DNA from: Gammaproteobacteria bacterium
Lineage (GTDB): Bacteria > Pseudomonadota > Gammaproteobacteria > Ga0077536
Direction: 5' to 3'
NCBI GenBank assembly: GCA_030429865.1
Contig: JAUIFX010000022.1
Span: 1 to 34,578 of the forward strand
DNA length: 34,578 nucleotides
In this document: in pieces, positions 25,574 through 32,942 of the stretch
How positions within the stretch are numbered: position 1 is the first letter of the stretch
Layout of the letters: each line of letters starts with the position of its first letter
Translations under genes and position numbers: made by a program
Notes under the pieces: model-generated
What the model was told of the DNA's origin: nothing
Seen by the model: the letters and a program-made list of their open reading frames with translations, nothing else
The model's database searches: none

Positions 25574-25690
25574 CGAGCGGCTGCCTCCGTTGCCAGGCGG
25601 GAGCTGGCGCGGCCGCCGTATTGACGGACGTCAAGCCGCCGCTCGACGAGGATGCCTATGCTTGGGGCATCTTGAGAGCGGAGCGTGTCG

Positions 25691-26086
25691 ATGCGACTGT
25701 TGACCCACCTTGTGCTGGTGGCGCCCGTAGCCTTCCTCGCGGCCCCGGTCGCGGCAGACGACGGCGACGCGCTCGGCGTCGGCCAGGCCGCCTGGTACGA
25801 GCACTGCACGGTCTGCCACGGCGCCGACGGCCGCGGCGGCGGACCGTTCGTGCCGCTGTTACGCGAGCCGCCGCCCGACCTCACGGTGCTTGCGCGCGCC
25901 AACGGCGGCGAGTTCCCGACCGCGGCGGTCCGCGCCGCGGTCGATGGCCGCGACATGCCGCTGGCCCACGGCACCAGCGACATGCCGCTGTGGGGCCAGG
26001 TGCTGCGCGAGGCCGGTGAGTGCGAGGAGCGCACGCGCTCGCGCGTCGCCGACGTCGTCGCCTGGTTGCGCACGCTGCAGCGCTGA
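25691..26086 (+). CDS. Periplasmic c-type cytochrome, monohaem
   Basis: This 131-residue protein has a cleavable signal peptide (MRLLTHLVLVAPVAFLAAPVAA). One covalent haem site, CTVCH (Cys39, Cys42, His43), is followed by GADGRGGGPFVPLL, typical of small class I cytochromes. The distal methionine is probably in GRDMPLAHG or SDMPLWGQ. It transfers electrons in the periplasm; its partner is unknown, though sulfur-compound oxidation or a terminal oxidase are natural possibilities here. ATG 25691 has GGAG seven bases upstream; GTG 25685 in the same frame is less likely. The 117 bases before it show no other gene. Confidence 0.9.
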   Translation: MRLLTHLVLVAPVAFLAAPVAADDGDALGVGQAAWYEHCTVCHGADGRGGGPFVPLLREPPPDLTVLARANGGEFPTAAVRAAVDGRDMPLAHGTSDMPLWGQVLREAGECEERTRSRVADVVAWLRTLQR

Positions 26087-26116
26087 ACACCGGCGCCGGC
26101 CGTTGCCGGCAGCGCG

Positions 26117-26782
26117 TCAGGCATCGACGACGTTGCGTCGTCCCCAGTTGAAGAACAACCGCTGCGGCGGTGCGTGCTGGCCCTTCAGGCGCCGCGCGAG
26201 GGTGGCCAGGATCATGTCCTGCACGACCATCGTCTCGAGCCCCGCGGTATCGTCGATGCGCACCCAGCGCAGGTCCTCGAGTTCGCCGTCGCCGCCGAGT
26301 TCGCCTTCGAGCTGCGCGTAGTCGATGCTGAAGAAGCGCGCGTGGTAGCGCAGCGGCTGGTAGGTCGGGGTGATCGCGCGGCCGAGGAAATCGAGCGCGC
26401 CGAGGTCGGGCGCGAGCGCGCGGCGGCGGAACTCGCGCCAGCTCACGTGGCGCACGTTGCCGATGTCGCCGGGATGCCCGTAGATCAGCCCGGCTTCCTC
26501 GAACGCCTCGCGCACCGCGGCCATGGCCAGCGCATCGGCCTTGCGCCGCGTACGGCCGACGGCGAGCAGCGCCGCGGTGGCGTCGTCGAGCGGGCGCAGC
26601 GGGCGGGCATGGTAGTCGGCCCGTTCGAGACCGCCGCCGGGGAACACCCACACGCCTGGCTTGAAGCGTGCCTTGCCGCCGCGGCGTCCCATCAGCACCT
26701 CGTGGTGGGTGCGCCGTTGGCGATGGATGACGAGACTCGCCGCGTCGCGCGGGCGGGCCGGACGCGCCGGTGCGTCGTTCAT
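26117..26782 (-). CDS. Nudix hydrolase, NUDT19-like (interrupted Nudix box)
   Basis: This 221-residue protein is a Nudix hydrolase. The motif begins VWVFPGGGLERADY, but about 35 residues are inserted before the second half AAVREAFEEAGLIYG, which carries the metal-binding REAFEEAG signature. An insertion inside the box is typical of the NUDT19/RP2 group, which hydrolyses CoA and acyl-CoA diphosphate bonds. That would suit the acyl-CoA-rich neighbourhood, but the substrate is inferred. The ATG at 26782 is reasonable, as the next residues lead directly into the first strand (SLVIHRQRRTHHEVLMGRR). It is convergent with the cytochrome c gene, with a 30-base gap. Confidence 0.87.
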   Translation of the reverse strand: MNDAPARPARPRDAASLVIHRQRRTHHEVLMGRRGGKARFKPGVWVFPGGGLERADYHARPLRPLDDATAALLAVGRTRRKADALAMAAVREAFEEAGLIYGHPGDIGNVRHVSWREFRRRALAPDLGALDFLGRAITPTYQPLRYHARFFSIDYAQLEGELGGDGELEDLRWVRIDDTAGLETMVVQDMILATLARRLKGQHAPPQRLFFNWGRRNVVDA

Positions 26783-26856
26783 GAGCACAGGTTGCCACGG
26801 GCAAGGTTCATGGGGGCATTTTAACAAGCCGGCGATGCGGTCGCCCGGACGTCGAC

Positions 26857-27152
26857 GGTGTCTGACACTTTTGCTCGCGGGCGCGGTGGCCGCGGCACGA
26901 CGTGTGGTGAGCAAAAGTGTCAGGCACCCCGGCGCGGGCAGGCCGTGGTGCCGTGTCTGGACGTCGACGGTGTCTGATACTTCTGCTCGCCGGCGCGGCG
27001 ACCGCGGCACGACGTGTGGTGAGCAAAAGTGTCAGGCACCCCGGCGCGGGCAGGCCGTGGTGCCGTGTCTGGACGTCGACGGTGTCTGACACTTTTGCTC
27101 GCGGGCGCGGTGACCGCGGCATGAGGCGTGGTGAGCAAAAGTGTCAGACACC
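26857..27152. repeat. Tandem array of three REPIN-type palindromes (112-bp units)
   Basis: Three 72-bp palindromic elements lie at 26857-26928, 26969-27040 and 27081-27152. Each starts GGTGTCTGAYACTTYTGCTC and ends with the inverted GAGCAAAAGTGTCAGRCACC, around a GC-rich loop. Consecutive elements are separated by an identical 40-bp spacer (26929-26968 and 27041-27080), giving a 112-bp period. Together they fill most of the gene-free interval 26783-27231; the remainder shows no open frame I trust. The structure matches REPINs, paired inverted REP sequences mobilised in trans by RAYT transposases. No RAYT gene is in the window. Confidence 0.9.
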
Positions 27153-27231
27153 AACCGGGTGAAGAGGGCACGCGAGGCCTGCCGCCGCGGCGCTGCTACA
27201 CTGGCGCCACGGCGGCACGGAGAGCCAAGTC

Positions 27232-27810
27232 ATGAACCTGCGCAATTTCGGGCGCGTGCTCGCGCACCTGCTGTTCGCCGCGGCGTGGCCGCTCGCGGCC
27301 GGCGCGGTGACCATTCATACCTGGGTCGACGAGGCCGGGGTGCGCCACTATGCCGACGCACCGCCGGCGGCGGCATCCGGCGACAGCCAGGCATTCGAGA
27401 TCGAGACGGCGCCCGCGGCCGACGCCGAGAGCGATTACTACTCGATCGCCAACCAGTGGGAGCGGTTGCGCGCGGAGCGCGACGTCGAGGAAGCGCAGCG
27501 GCTCGAACGCGAACGGCTGCGGCGCGAGAGTCCGTTGGCCGGGCAGGCGCGCGAGGAGCGCGAAGCGCCCGCTGGCGATGTCGTGGGCGGCGTTGCCCCG
27601 TGGGGGGTGGTCCCTTACGGCGGCGTGTACCGGCCGGGCTTCGGCCCCGGGTTCAATCCCGGCTATGGCCACGATGGCCGCCGGCCTCACGGGCGCAGGC
27701 CGTTCCCGATCGACCGCGACGCCTACGTCAGGCAGAAGCGCCGCAACGATTTCCTGCCCGCCCCGACGCCGCGCTGGCCGCGCGAGCGCTACACGCCCGG
27801 CCGGCAGTGA
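27232..27810 (+). CDS. DUF4124-domain exported protein
   Basis: This 192-residue protein has a signal peptide (LAHLLFAAAWPLAAGA-VT) and immediately afterwards the short DUF4124 domain, with the signature IHTWVDEAGVRHYADAPP. DUF4124 is a small beta-rich envelope domain common in gammaproteobacteria, of unknown function. The middle is charged and helical (NQWERLRAERDVEEAQRLERERLRRE). The C-terminal third is Gly/Tyr/Pro/Arg-rich (GVYRPGFGPGFNPGYGHDGRR) and likely disordered. It starts 80 bases after the tandem palindrome array and is convergent with tusA. Confidence 0.85.
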   Translation: MNLRNFGRVLAHLLFAAAWPLAAGAVTIHTWVDEAGVRHYADAPPAAASGDSQAFEIETAPAADAESDYYSIANQWERLRAERDVEEAQRLERERLRRESPLAGQAREEREAPAGDVVGGVAPWGVVPYGGVYRPGFGPGFNPGYGHDGRRPHGRRPFPIDRDAYVRQKRRNDFLPAPTPRWPRERYTPGRQ

Positions 27811-27812
27811 GG

Positions 27813-27836
27813 TGCCCCGGATAGCCCCCCGGGGCA
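27813..27836. terminator. Bidirectional hairpin between DUF4124 and tusA genes
   Basis: TGCCCCGG and CCGGGGCA form a perfect eight-pair stem around an eight-base loop in the 37-base gap between convergent stops. There is no T tract, but the position suits a shared terminator. Confidence 0.42.
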
Positions 27837-27847
27837 GCGGCCGGGTG

Positions 27848-28075
27848 CTACTTCGCGCGCCGGATGAGGAAGCGGAAGACCTCGCCGTCCTGGCCGGATT
27901 CGACGAGTTCGTGGCCGGTGGTACGGCAGAACGCCTGGAAATCGGCGTCGGCAGCGGGATCCGTGGCGAGGATTTCTATGGTGCCGCCGACCGGCACGTC
28001 CTTCATCGATTTCTTGGTCTTGAGGATCGGCAGCGGGCAGTTCAGGCCCTTCGTATCGAGTGTCAGGTCGGCCAT
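27848..28075 (-). CDS. tusA: TusA-family sulfurtransferase
   Basis: This 75-residue cytosolic protein has the TusA fold signature LDTKGLNCPLPILKTKKSM, with persulfide-carrying Cys13 in the CPxP motif. The C-terminal half is the expected beta-alpha-beta (GTIEILATDPAADADFQAFCRTTGHELVE). In sulfur oxidisers, dedicated TusA proteins receive sulfane sulfur from rhodaneses or DsrE-type proteins and pass it to the Dsr or sHdr machinery. Its position divergent from the lipS1-lipT-lipS2-slpl(AB) operon, with a shared 176-base regulatory gap, argues for the sulfur-oxidation role rather than tRNA thiolation. ATG 28075 has GGGAG eight bases upstream. Extra N-terminal residues back to 28210 would be implausible. 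Confidence 0.93.
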   Translation of the reverse strand: MADLTLDTKGLNCPLPILKTKKSMKDVPVGGTIEILATDPAADADFQAFCRTTGHELVESGQDGEVFRFLIRRAK

Positions 28076-28164
28076 CGGGTTTCTCCCTGGATGGCCCGCG
28101 GGGCGGGCGCGGGCGGTTGCGGATGCGCGCATCATAGCCCAATCCGTCGCCTTATGAAGAATGG

Positions 28165-28199
28165 ATATAACCATATAACCAATTAGCATATATGCTGAC
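28165..28199. promoter_or_regulatory. AT-rich operator/promoter block between tusA and lipS1
   Basis: ATATAACC occurs twice in direct tandem (28165-28172, 28173-28180), followed after seven bases by ATATATGCTGAC (28188-28199); AGCATATATGCT inside it is a perfect 12-base palindrome. The downstream ATATAACC-N7-ATATATGCTGAC half recurs with the same spacing at 34486-34512. It ends 52 bases before the lipS1 start and may also serve tusA. It probably contains promoter and regulator-binding elements; the regulator is unknown, though ArsR-type repressors control sHdr genes elsewhere. Confidence 0.6.
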
Positions 28200-28251
28200 G
28201 GGGTCGGCACGTGAGCCGGCCTTGCGCACGGAACGAGGGGAACGCAGCGGC

Positions 28252-29298
28252 ATGCATGCAGTGAACGAGAGCCTGGACTGGGCGGCGCGTCTCGCGCTCA
28301 TCGAAGAACTCGAGGATGCCGAACTCGATACCGGCCTCATCGCGCGCCTCGAGCGGCGCGCCGCGCAGGTCGTGCCGCGCCCGCTGCGCTTCTCCACGCC
28401 GACCTTCAAGAGCTACGGCTCGAGCGAACTCAAGGGCTGCTCGAAGATGAGCTTCCCGGCTTTCTCGATCACCGGCGGCGCCTGCGCGCTCGACTGCGAC
28501 CACTGCCACGCGAAGATCCTCGAACCGATGATCCCGGCTACGCGGCCGGAGATTCTCGATGCGGAAGTACGCCGGCTCGTCGCCGAGCAGGACCTGCAGG
28601 GCTTCCTGCTCTCGGGCGGCTCGAACCGCAGGAACGAAATCAAGTACGAGCGTTACTGGCCGGTCGTCGAGGGGCTCAAGCGCGACTTCCCGCACCTGCG
28701 CGTCGCCGTGCACTCGGCCCTGATCGACGCCCCACGCGCGCGGCGCATGGCCGACGCCGGCGTCGACACCGCGATGCTCGACATCATCGGCGCACCCGAG
28801 ACCATCCGCGAGGTCTATCACCTCGAGCGGCCGGTGGACGATTTCGAAGCGTCGCTCGCCGCGCTGTGCGCGACCGGTATGGAAGTCGTGCCGCACATCG
28901 TCATCGGCCTGCACTACGGCGCGATCCGCGGCGAGCCCAACGCGCTCGACATCTGCGCACGTCACGACATCCACGCGCTCGTGCTGGTCGTCATCATGCC
29001 GTTCTACGCGGCGCCGGGCACGTTTGCCACGCCGAGCCCGGCCGCGGTCGGCGAGGTTTTCCTCGCCGCGCGCGAACGCCTGCCCGACCGCGAAGTGCTG
29101 CTCGGCTGCGCGCGCCCGCCCGGCATGCACAAGCGCGTGACCGATACCTACGCGGTGCTCGCCGGCCTCGACGGTATCGCCTTCCCGGCCGACGGCACCG
29201 TCGCCGCGGCGCGCGCCATCGGCCGTCCCTGCCACCAGGAACACGCCTGCTGCTCGCTCAAGCTCGCGCAGGCGCGGCGGCGCATCGAGGTCGCCTGA
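28252..29298 (+). CDS. lipS1: Radical SAM lipoyl synthase component LipS1
   Basis: This 348-residue radical SAM enzyme carries the 4Fe-4S motif CALDCDHC (Cys78, Cys82, Cys85), followed by GFLLSGGSNRRNEIKYERY and LDIIGAPETIREVYHL. Extra cysteines, Cys63 (ELKGCSK) and the tail CHQEHACC (Cys327, Cys333, Cys334), could ligate a second cluster that donates sulfur. LipS1 and LipS2 are a two-protein replacement for LipA and insert the two sulfur atoms into octanoyl groups on lipoyl domains. Gene order lipS1-lipT-lipS2-slpl(AB) next to tusA supports the assignment; S1 versus S2 naming is by gene order and tentative. ATG 28252 follows GAGGGGAA; upstream residues back to 28192 look non-coding. Confidence 0.82.
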   Translation: MHAVNESLDWAARLALIEELEDAELDTGLIARLERRAAQVVPRPLRFSTPTFKSYGSSELKGCSKMSFPAFSITGGACALDCDHCHAKILEPMIPATRPEILDAEVRRLVAEQDLQGFLLSGGSNRRNEIKYERYWPVVEGLKRDFPHLRVAVHSALIDAPRARRMADAGVDTAMLDIIGAPETIREVYHLERPVDDFEASLAALCATGMEVVPHIVIGLHYGAIRGEPNALDICARHDIHALVLVVIMPFYAAPGTFATPSPAAVGEVFLAARERLPDREVLLGCARPPGMHKRVTDTYAVLAGLDGIAFPADGTVAAARAIGRPCHQEHACCSLKLAQARRRIEVA

Positions 29299-29355
29299 GC
29301 GCGTGGCGATGCGCTTGCCAGCGGCGTCGCGCGGCGCACCACGGAAGGTGCGTCG

Positions 29356-30462
29356 ATGACGCGCGGGGTCGATGTCATCGTGCTCGGTCTCGGCCCGGCC
29401 GGGGCGAGCGCCGCGGCCGCCGCGGCAGCGTCCGGCGCCAGCGTGCTCGCGTTCGAGCGCAAGGCGGTTGCCGGCCACCCGGTACAGTGCGCGGAGCTCG
29501 TGCCGGGACTGATCGGTCAGGACGTCGCCGCTTTCGAGGACGCGCGCAGCCAGTCGGTGCGGCGCATGACGACGACCGTCGCGGCCGAGCCGCCCGACGA
29601 GACCGCGCCGTTCCCGGGGCACATGATCGACCGCGCGCGCTTCGACGCGGCGCTCGTCGAGGACGCGCGCCGCGCCGGCGCCGACTGCCGTCTCGCCACG
29701 CGGGTCGCCGCGGTCGACCCGGCGGGCGCGCTGACCACGGCCGACGGCGCGCGCTTCCGCGCACGCGTGCTGATCGGCGCTGACGGTCCGTTGTCGCGCC
29801 TCGGGCGCGCGCTCGGCGCGGTCAATACCGCGCTGGTGCATGCGCGCCAGCTGAGCGTCGTGCTGCGCACGGCCAGCGACGCGACGGACATCTTCCTGAG
29901 CGCCGACTATCCCGGCGGTTACGGTTGGCTGTTCCCGAAAGGGCGCCGCGGCCACGTCGGTATCGGCGTCGATGCCGCGCACCGTGCGCGCCTGCCGGCC
30001 CTGCTCGAGAGCCTGCTCGACCAACTCGTCGCCGCCGGGCGCATCGAGGCGCCTGCTGCCGCCGCGCGGGCCACGCTGACCGGCGGCCTGATCCCGGTCG
30101 GCGGACGGCTGCCGGCCGCGCATCCGCGCGGCGCGGTGCTGAACCTGCTCGCCGGCGACGCCGCCGGCCTCGCCAACCCGATCACCGGCGCCGGCATCCA
30201 CGCCGCGCTCGTCTCCGGGCGTCTCGCCGGCGAAGCGGCGGCGGCCTGGCTCGCCGGTGACGCCGCGGCCGGCGCGGACTACGAGGAAGAACTCGACGAC
30301 ACTTTCGGCGCCGCTCTCGGGCGCGCGCTTGCACGGCGCGCCACGCTCGCCGCCATCGCTGCCCGCGGCGCGCCGACGCCGGCCGAGCAGCGCGCCGCCT
30401 GGATTGCCTACCCGGCCTACTGGGCGCCAACCACGACCTTCTCCGAGGGAGCCTACGCATGA
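29356..30462 (+). CDS. lipT: FAD-dependent LipT (geranylgeranyl-reductase-like flavoprotein)
   Basis: This 368-residue protein is an FAD-binding oxidoreductase of the geranylgeranyl reductase type. It has an N-terminal dinucleotide fold VIVLGLGPAGASAA (GxGxxG, residues 11-16), RVLIGADGPLSRLGRALG and the second FAD motif NLLAGDAAGLANPITGAGIHAAL. There is no quinone- or membrane-anchoring segment. In sHdr-type sulfur oxidisers lipT always sits with lipS1/lipS2 and is thought to supply electrons for the radical SAM steps. It begins 57 bases after lipS1, and its stop overlaps the lipS2 start by four bases (ATGA), so LipT and LipS2 are translationally coupled. Confidence 0.85.
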   Translation: MTRGVDVIVLGLGPAGASAAAAAAASGASVLAFERKAVAGHPVQCAELVPGLIGQDVAAFEDARSQSVRRMTTTVAAEPPDETAPFPGHMIDRARFDAALVEDARRAGADCRLATRVAAVDPAGALTTADGARFRARVLIGADGPLSRLGRALGAVNTALVHARQLSVVLRTASDATDIFLSADYPGGYGWLFPKGRRGHVGIGVDAAHRARLPALLESLLDQLVAAGRIEAPAAAARATLTGGLIPVGGRLPAAHPRGAVLNLLAGDAAGLANPITGAGIHAALVSGRLAGEAAAAWLAGDAAAGADYEEELDDTFGAALGRALARRATLAAIAARGAPTPAEQRAAWIAYPAYWAPTTTFSEGAYA

Positions 30463-31751
30463 GTTGTTTCGACCGCGAAGGGGCAGCGCCCGACGCCACC
30501 ACGCCGAGCGCGATGAACACGTTCGCGCAGATGACGCCGCGCGCACCGGGCCGGACGCCGCGCGAGCTGCGCAACGGTGGACGCGTCAAGGCCGGCGGCA
30601 GCGCGCCCAGCGGCGTCTACCTGCCGAACAACAACATCCTCACGCCGCAGATGCGCTCGCCGGAATACGTGCAGCTCTCGACCGCCGCCGCGATCACGCT
30701 CGGCATCATGCGCGGCAACATGTATCGCTGCGCGTGCACGCGTTGCCTCAACCTGTTGCTGACCTACCCCGAGGGATGCCGCGCGAACTGCGCGTACTGC
30801 GGGCTCGCGCGTCACCGCGAGGCCGAGCGCGACTACGCCGATCGCAACTTCATCCGCGTCGACTGGCCGGCCGTGCCGATCGACGACATCGTCGACATCG
30901 TCGCGCGCGATCCGCAGGCGAGTCCGTTCCATCGCATGTGCATCTCGATGATCACCCATCCGCGCTCGGACGACGACACGCTCACGGTACTGAAGCGCTG
31001 GACCGATCGCATCGACCCCGCCGCCATTCCGGTGTCCATCCTGTCCAACCCGACGACCATGACGCGCGCCGACGTCGAGCGCCTGCACGAACTCGGCGCC
31101 GACATCTTCACCGTCGCGCTCGATGCCGCGACGCCGGCCTTGTTCGAGCGCACGCGCGGCAAGGGTGTGCAATCGCCGCACCGCTGGGACAAGTACTGGG
31201 AAGTGCTGATGGACGCGCGCGACGTGTTCGGTCCACAGAAGTTCGGCGCGCACATCATCGTCGGCATGGGCGAGAGCGAACGCGAGGTGCTGGAGCTCAT
31301 CCAGCGCATCGTCGATCTCGGCGGTCACAGCCACATGTTCTGTTTCTTCCCCGAGCGTGGCTCGCTGATGGACCACCTGCCGGCGACGCCGCGCGACCAG
31401 TGGCGCCGCGTGCAGCTCGCACGCTACCTCATCGATTACCGCGGCGTGCGTGTCGACCACATGCGGTTCGACGGCGACGGCCGCCTGGTCGATTTCGGTA
31501 TTCCGGCGGGCGAGCTCGACGACGTCATCGACGCGGGTGTCGCGTTCCGTACTTCGGGCTGCCCCGGCAAGTTCGCCGAAGACGTCTCGGCCTGCGATCG
31601 TCCCTACGGCGATTCACCGCCCTCCGACATCGCGAGCTACCCGTTCCAGCCGGTCGCGGTGGACCTCAGGAAGATCCGCGCCCAGCTCGGCCGCGCACGG
31701 CCGGGCGAGACCTACGAAGAGGGCGAGGACATCGAGCAGTTCGCCGGCTGA
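30459..31751 (+). CDS. lipS2: Radical SAM lipoyl synthase component LipS2
   Basis: This 430-residue radical SAM enzyme carries CRANCAYC (Cys107, Cys111, Cys114) for the SAM-binding 4Fe-4S cluster. Just upstream, YRCACTRC gives Cys91, Cys93 and Cys96, well placed to bind an auxiliary cluster, in the way LipA uses an N-terminal Cys triad for its sacrificial sulfur-donating cluster. Later SGCPGKFAEDVSACDRPYGDS adds further conserved-looking cysteines. GMGESEREVLELI is a typical mid-barrel segment. The proposed reaction is one of two sulfur insertions into an octanoylated carrier, probably LbpA. It starts within the lipT stop. It ends 120 bases before the ligase gene. Confidence 0.83.
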   Translation: MSCFDREGAAPDATTPSAMNTFAQMTPRAPGRTPRELRNGGRVKAGGSAPSGVYLPNNNILTPQMRSPEYVQLSTAAAITLGIMRGNMYRCACTRCLNLLLTYPEGCRANCAYCGLARHREAERDYADRNFIRVDWPAVPIDDIVDIVARDPQASPFHRMCISMITHPRSDDDTLTVLKRWTDRIDPAAIPVSILSNPTTMTRADVERLHELGADIFTVALDAATPALFERTRGKGVQSPHRWDKYWEVLMDARDVFGPQKFGAHIIVGMGESEREVLELIQRIVDLGGHSHMFCFFPERGSLMDHLPATPRDQWRRVQLARYLIDYRGVRVDHMRFDGDGRLVDFGIPAGELDDVIDAGVAFRTSGCPGKFAEDVSACDRPYGDSPPSDIASYPFQPVAVDLRKIRAQLGRARPGETYEEGEDIEQFAG

Positions 31752-31871
31752 GCGCGTGAACCGCCCGGGGTGCCTGCCCGCGCTCGGCGCGCGGCCGCGC
31801 AGCGCCGCCGCCGGCGAGGCGCTCGCCGTGGCCCGTGTCCCCGTGCCGGCGGGTCAGCGGGGCTGCCGCGG

Positions 31872-32942
31872 ATGAACGCCCGCTGCTTCCGCCTGCTCGA
31901 CACCGGCGTGCACGACGGCCGCTGGAACGTGGCGCTCGACCAGGTGCTGATCGACGCGCACCGCGCGGGCGAGGCGCCCGACACGCTGCGCTTCCTGCGC
32001 TTCAGCCCGAGCGCCCTGATCGGGCGCCATCAGGATCTCTCGCGCGAGGTCGACCTCGACTACTGCACGCGGCACGGCATCGACGTCGGCCGCCGCATCA
32101 CCGGCGGCGGCGCGCTGTATCTCGACGAGAACCAGCTCGGCTGGGAGCTGATCTGTGCACGCAGCGCGCTCGGCGGCGGCAGCTTGGGCGACATCGCCAC
32201 GCGCCTGTGCACGGCGGCGGCCGACGGCCTGTCACGGCTCGGCGTGCCGGCGCGTTTCCGTCCGCGCAACGACATCGAGGTCGACGGCCGCAAGATCGGC
32301 GGCACCGGCGGCTTCTTCGATGGCGACACGCTGTTCTACCAGGGCACCGTGCTGATCGACCTCGACCCCGGCGTCATGTTCGAGGTCCTGCGCGTGCCGG
32401 GCGCGAAGCGCGCGCGGCATGCCGGCGCGGCACCGGCCACGCGCGTGACCTCGTTGACGGAGGTCTGCGGCGGACGCCCGCCGGCGCTGCTCGCGGTGTG
32501 CGCGGCACTGACGGCGGGTTTCGCGGACGGTCTCGGTATCGAGGTCGCGGAGGCTGGCTTGAGCGCCGCCGAGGAACAGGCCGTCGCCGCGAGTTACCGC
32601 GATGACATCGGCAGCGCCGCGTTCGTTCACGACATCGATCATCCCGGGCGCGGTGACGGCATCCGCAGCCTCACGCGCGATACGCCGGGCGGGCTCGTCG
32701 AAGTGCATCTCAAGCTCGCTGCCGGCGGCACGCCGCGCATCGCGAGCGTCATCCTCAGCGGCGATTTCTTCGTCACGCCACCGCGCGTCGTCTACGACCT
32801 CGAGTGCGCGCTGCGCGACACCAAGGTCGCCGACGTCGAACGCAACGTCGCCACGTTTCTCGACCAGGCCGGCATCGAGACGCTCTCGCTCGCGCCGGGC
32901 GACCTGGCCGCGGCCATTCGCGCCGCGGCGGAGGCCGGCTGA
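31872..32942 (+). CDS. slpl(AB): Lipoate:protein ligase sLpl(AB)
   Basis: This 356-residue ligase has the LplA/LipB fold with RRITGGGALYLDENQLGWELI (residues 74-94, substrate/AMP-binding loop), RNDIEVDGRKIGGTGGFF with catalytic Lys141 and YQGTVLIDLD. The C-terminal part (about 255-356: EVHLKLAAGGTPRIASVILSGDFF) corresponds to the LplB-like accessory domain, so A and B functions are fused. It activates lipoate or octanoate to the AMP ester and attaches it to the carrier lysine. In this pathway the carrier is the lipoate-binding protein LbpA rather than the 2-oxoacid dehydrogenases. ATG 31872 has only weak GCGGGG upstream; GTG 31770 would add 34 Arg-rich residues. The gap of 120 bases to lipS2 could hold a secondary promoter. 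Confidence 0.85.
   Translation: MNARCFRLLDTGVHDGRWNVALDQVLIDAHRAGEAPDTLRFLRFSPSALIGRHQDLSREVDLDYCTRHGIDVGRRITGGGALYLDENQLGWELICARSALGGGSLGDIATRLCTAAADGLSRLGVPARFRPRNDIEVDGRKIGGTGGFFDGDTLFYQGTVLIDLDPGVMFEVLRVPGAKRARHAGAAPATRVTSLTEVCGGRPPALLAVCAALTAGFADGLGIEVAEAGLSAAEEQAVAASYRDDIGSAAFVHDIDHPGRGDGIRSLTRDTPGGLVEVHLKLAAGGTPRIASVILSGDFFVTPPRVVYDLECALRDTKVADVERNVATFLDQAGIETLSLAPGDLAAAIRAAAEAG

Noticed and set aside
26857-27152. Repeat-spacer pattern considered as a CRISPR array
   Set aside because: The spacers are identical to each other, units are 112 bp, and the repeats are long palindromes; no cas genes are present. REPINs explain it better.
27848-28075. Housekeeping TusA for tRNA 2-thiouridine
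   Set aside because: Not excluded biochemically, but the divergent position to a lipoate/sulfur-oxidation operon makes the sulfur-oxidation role more likely.
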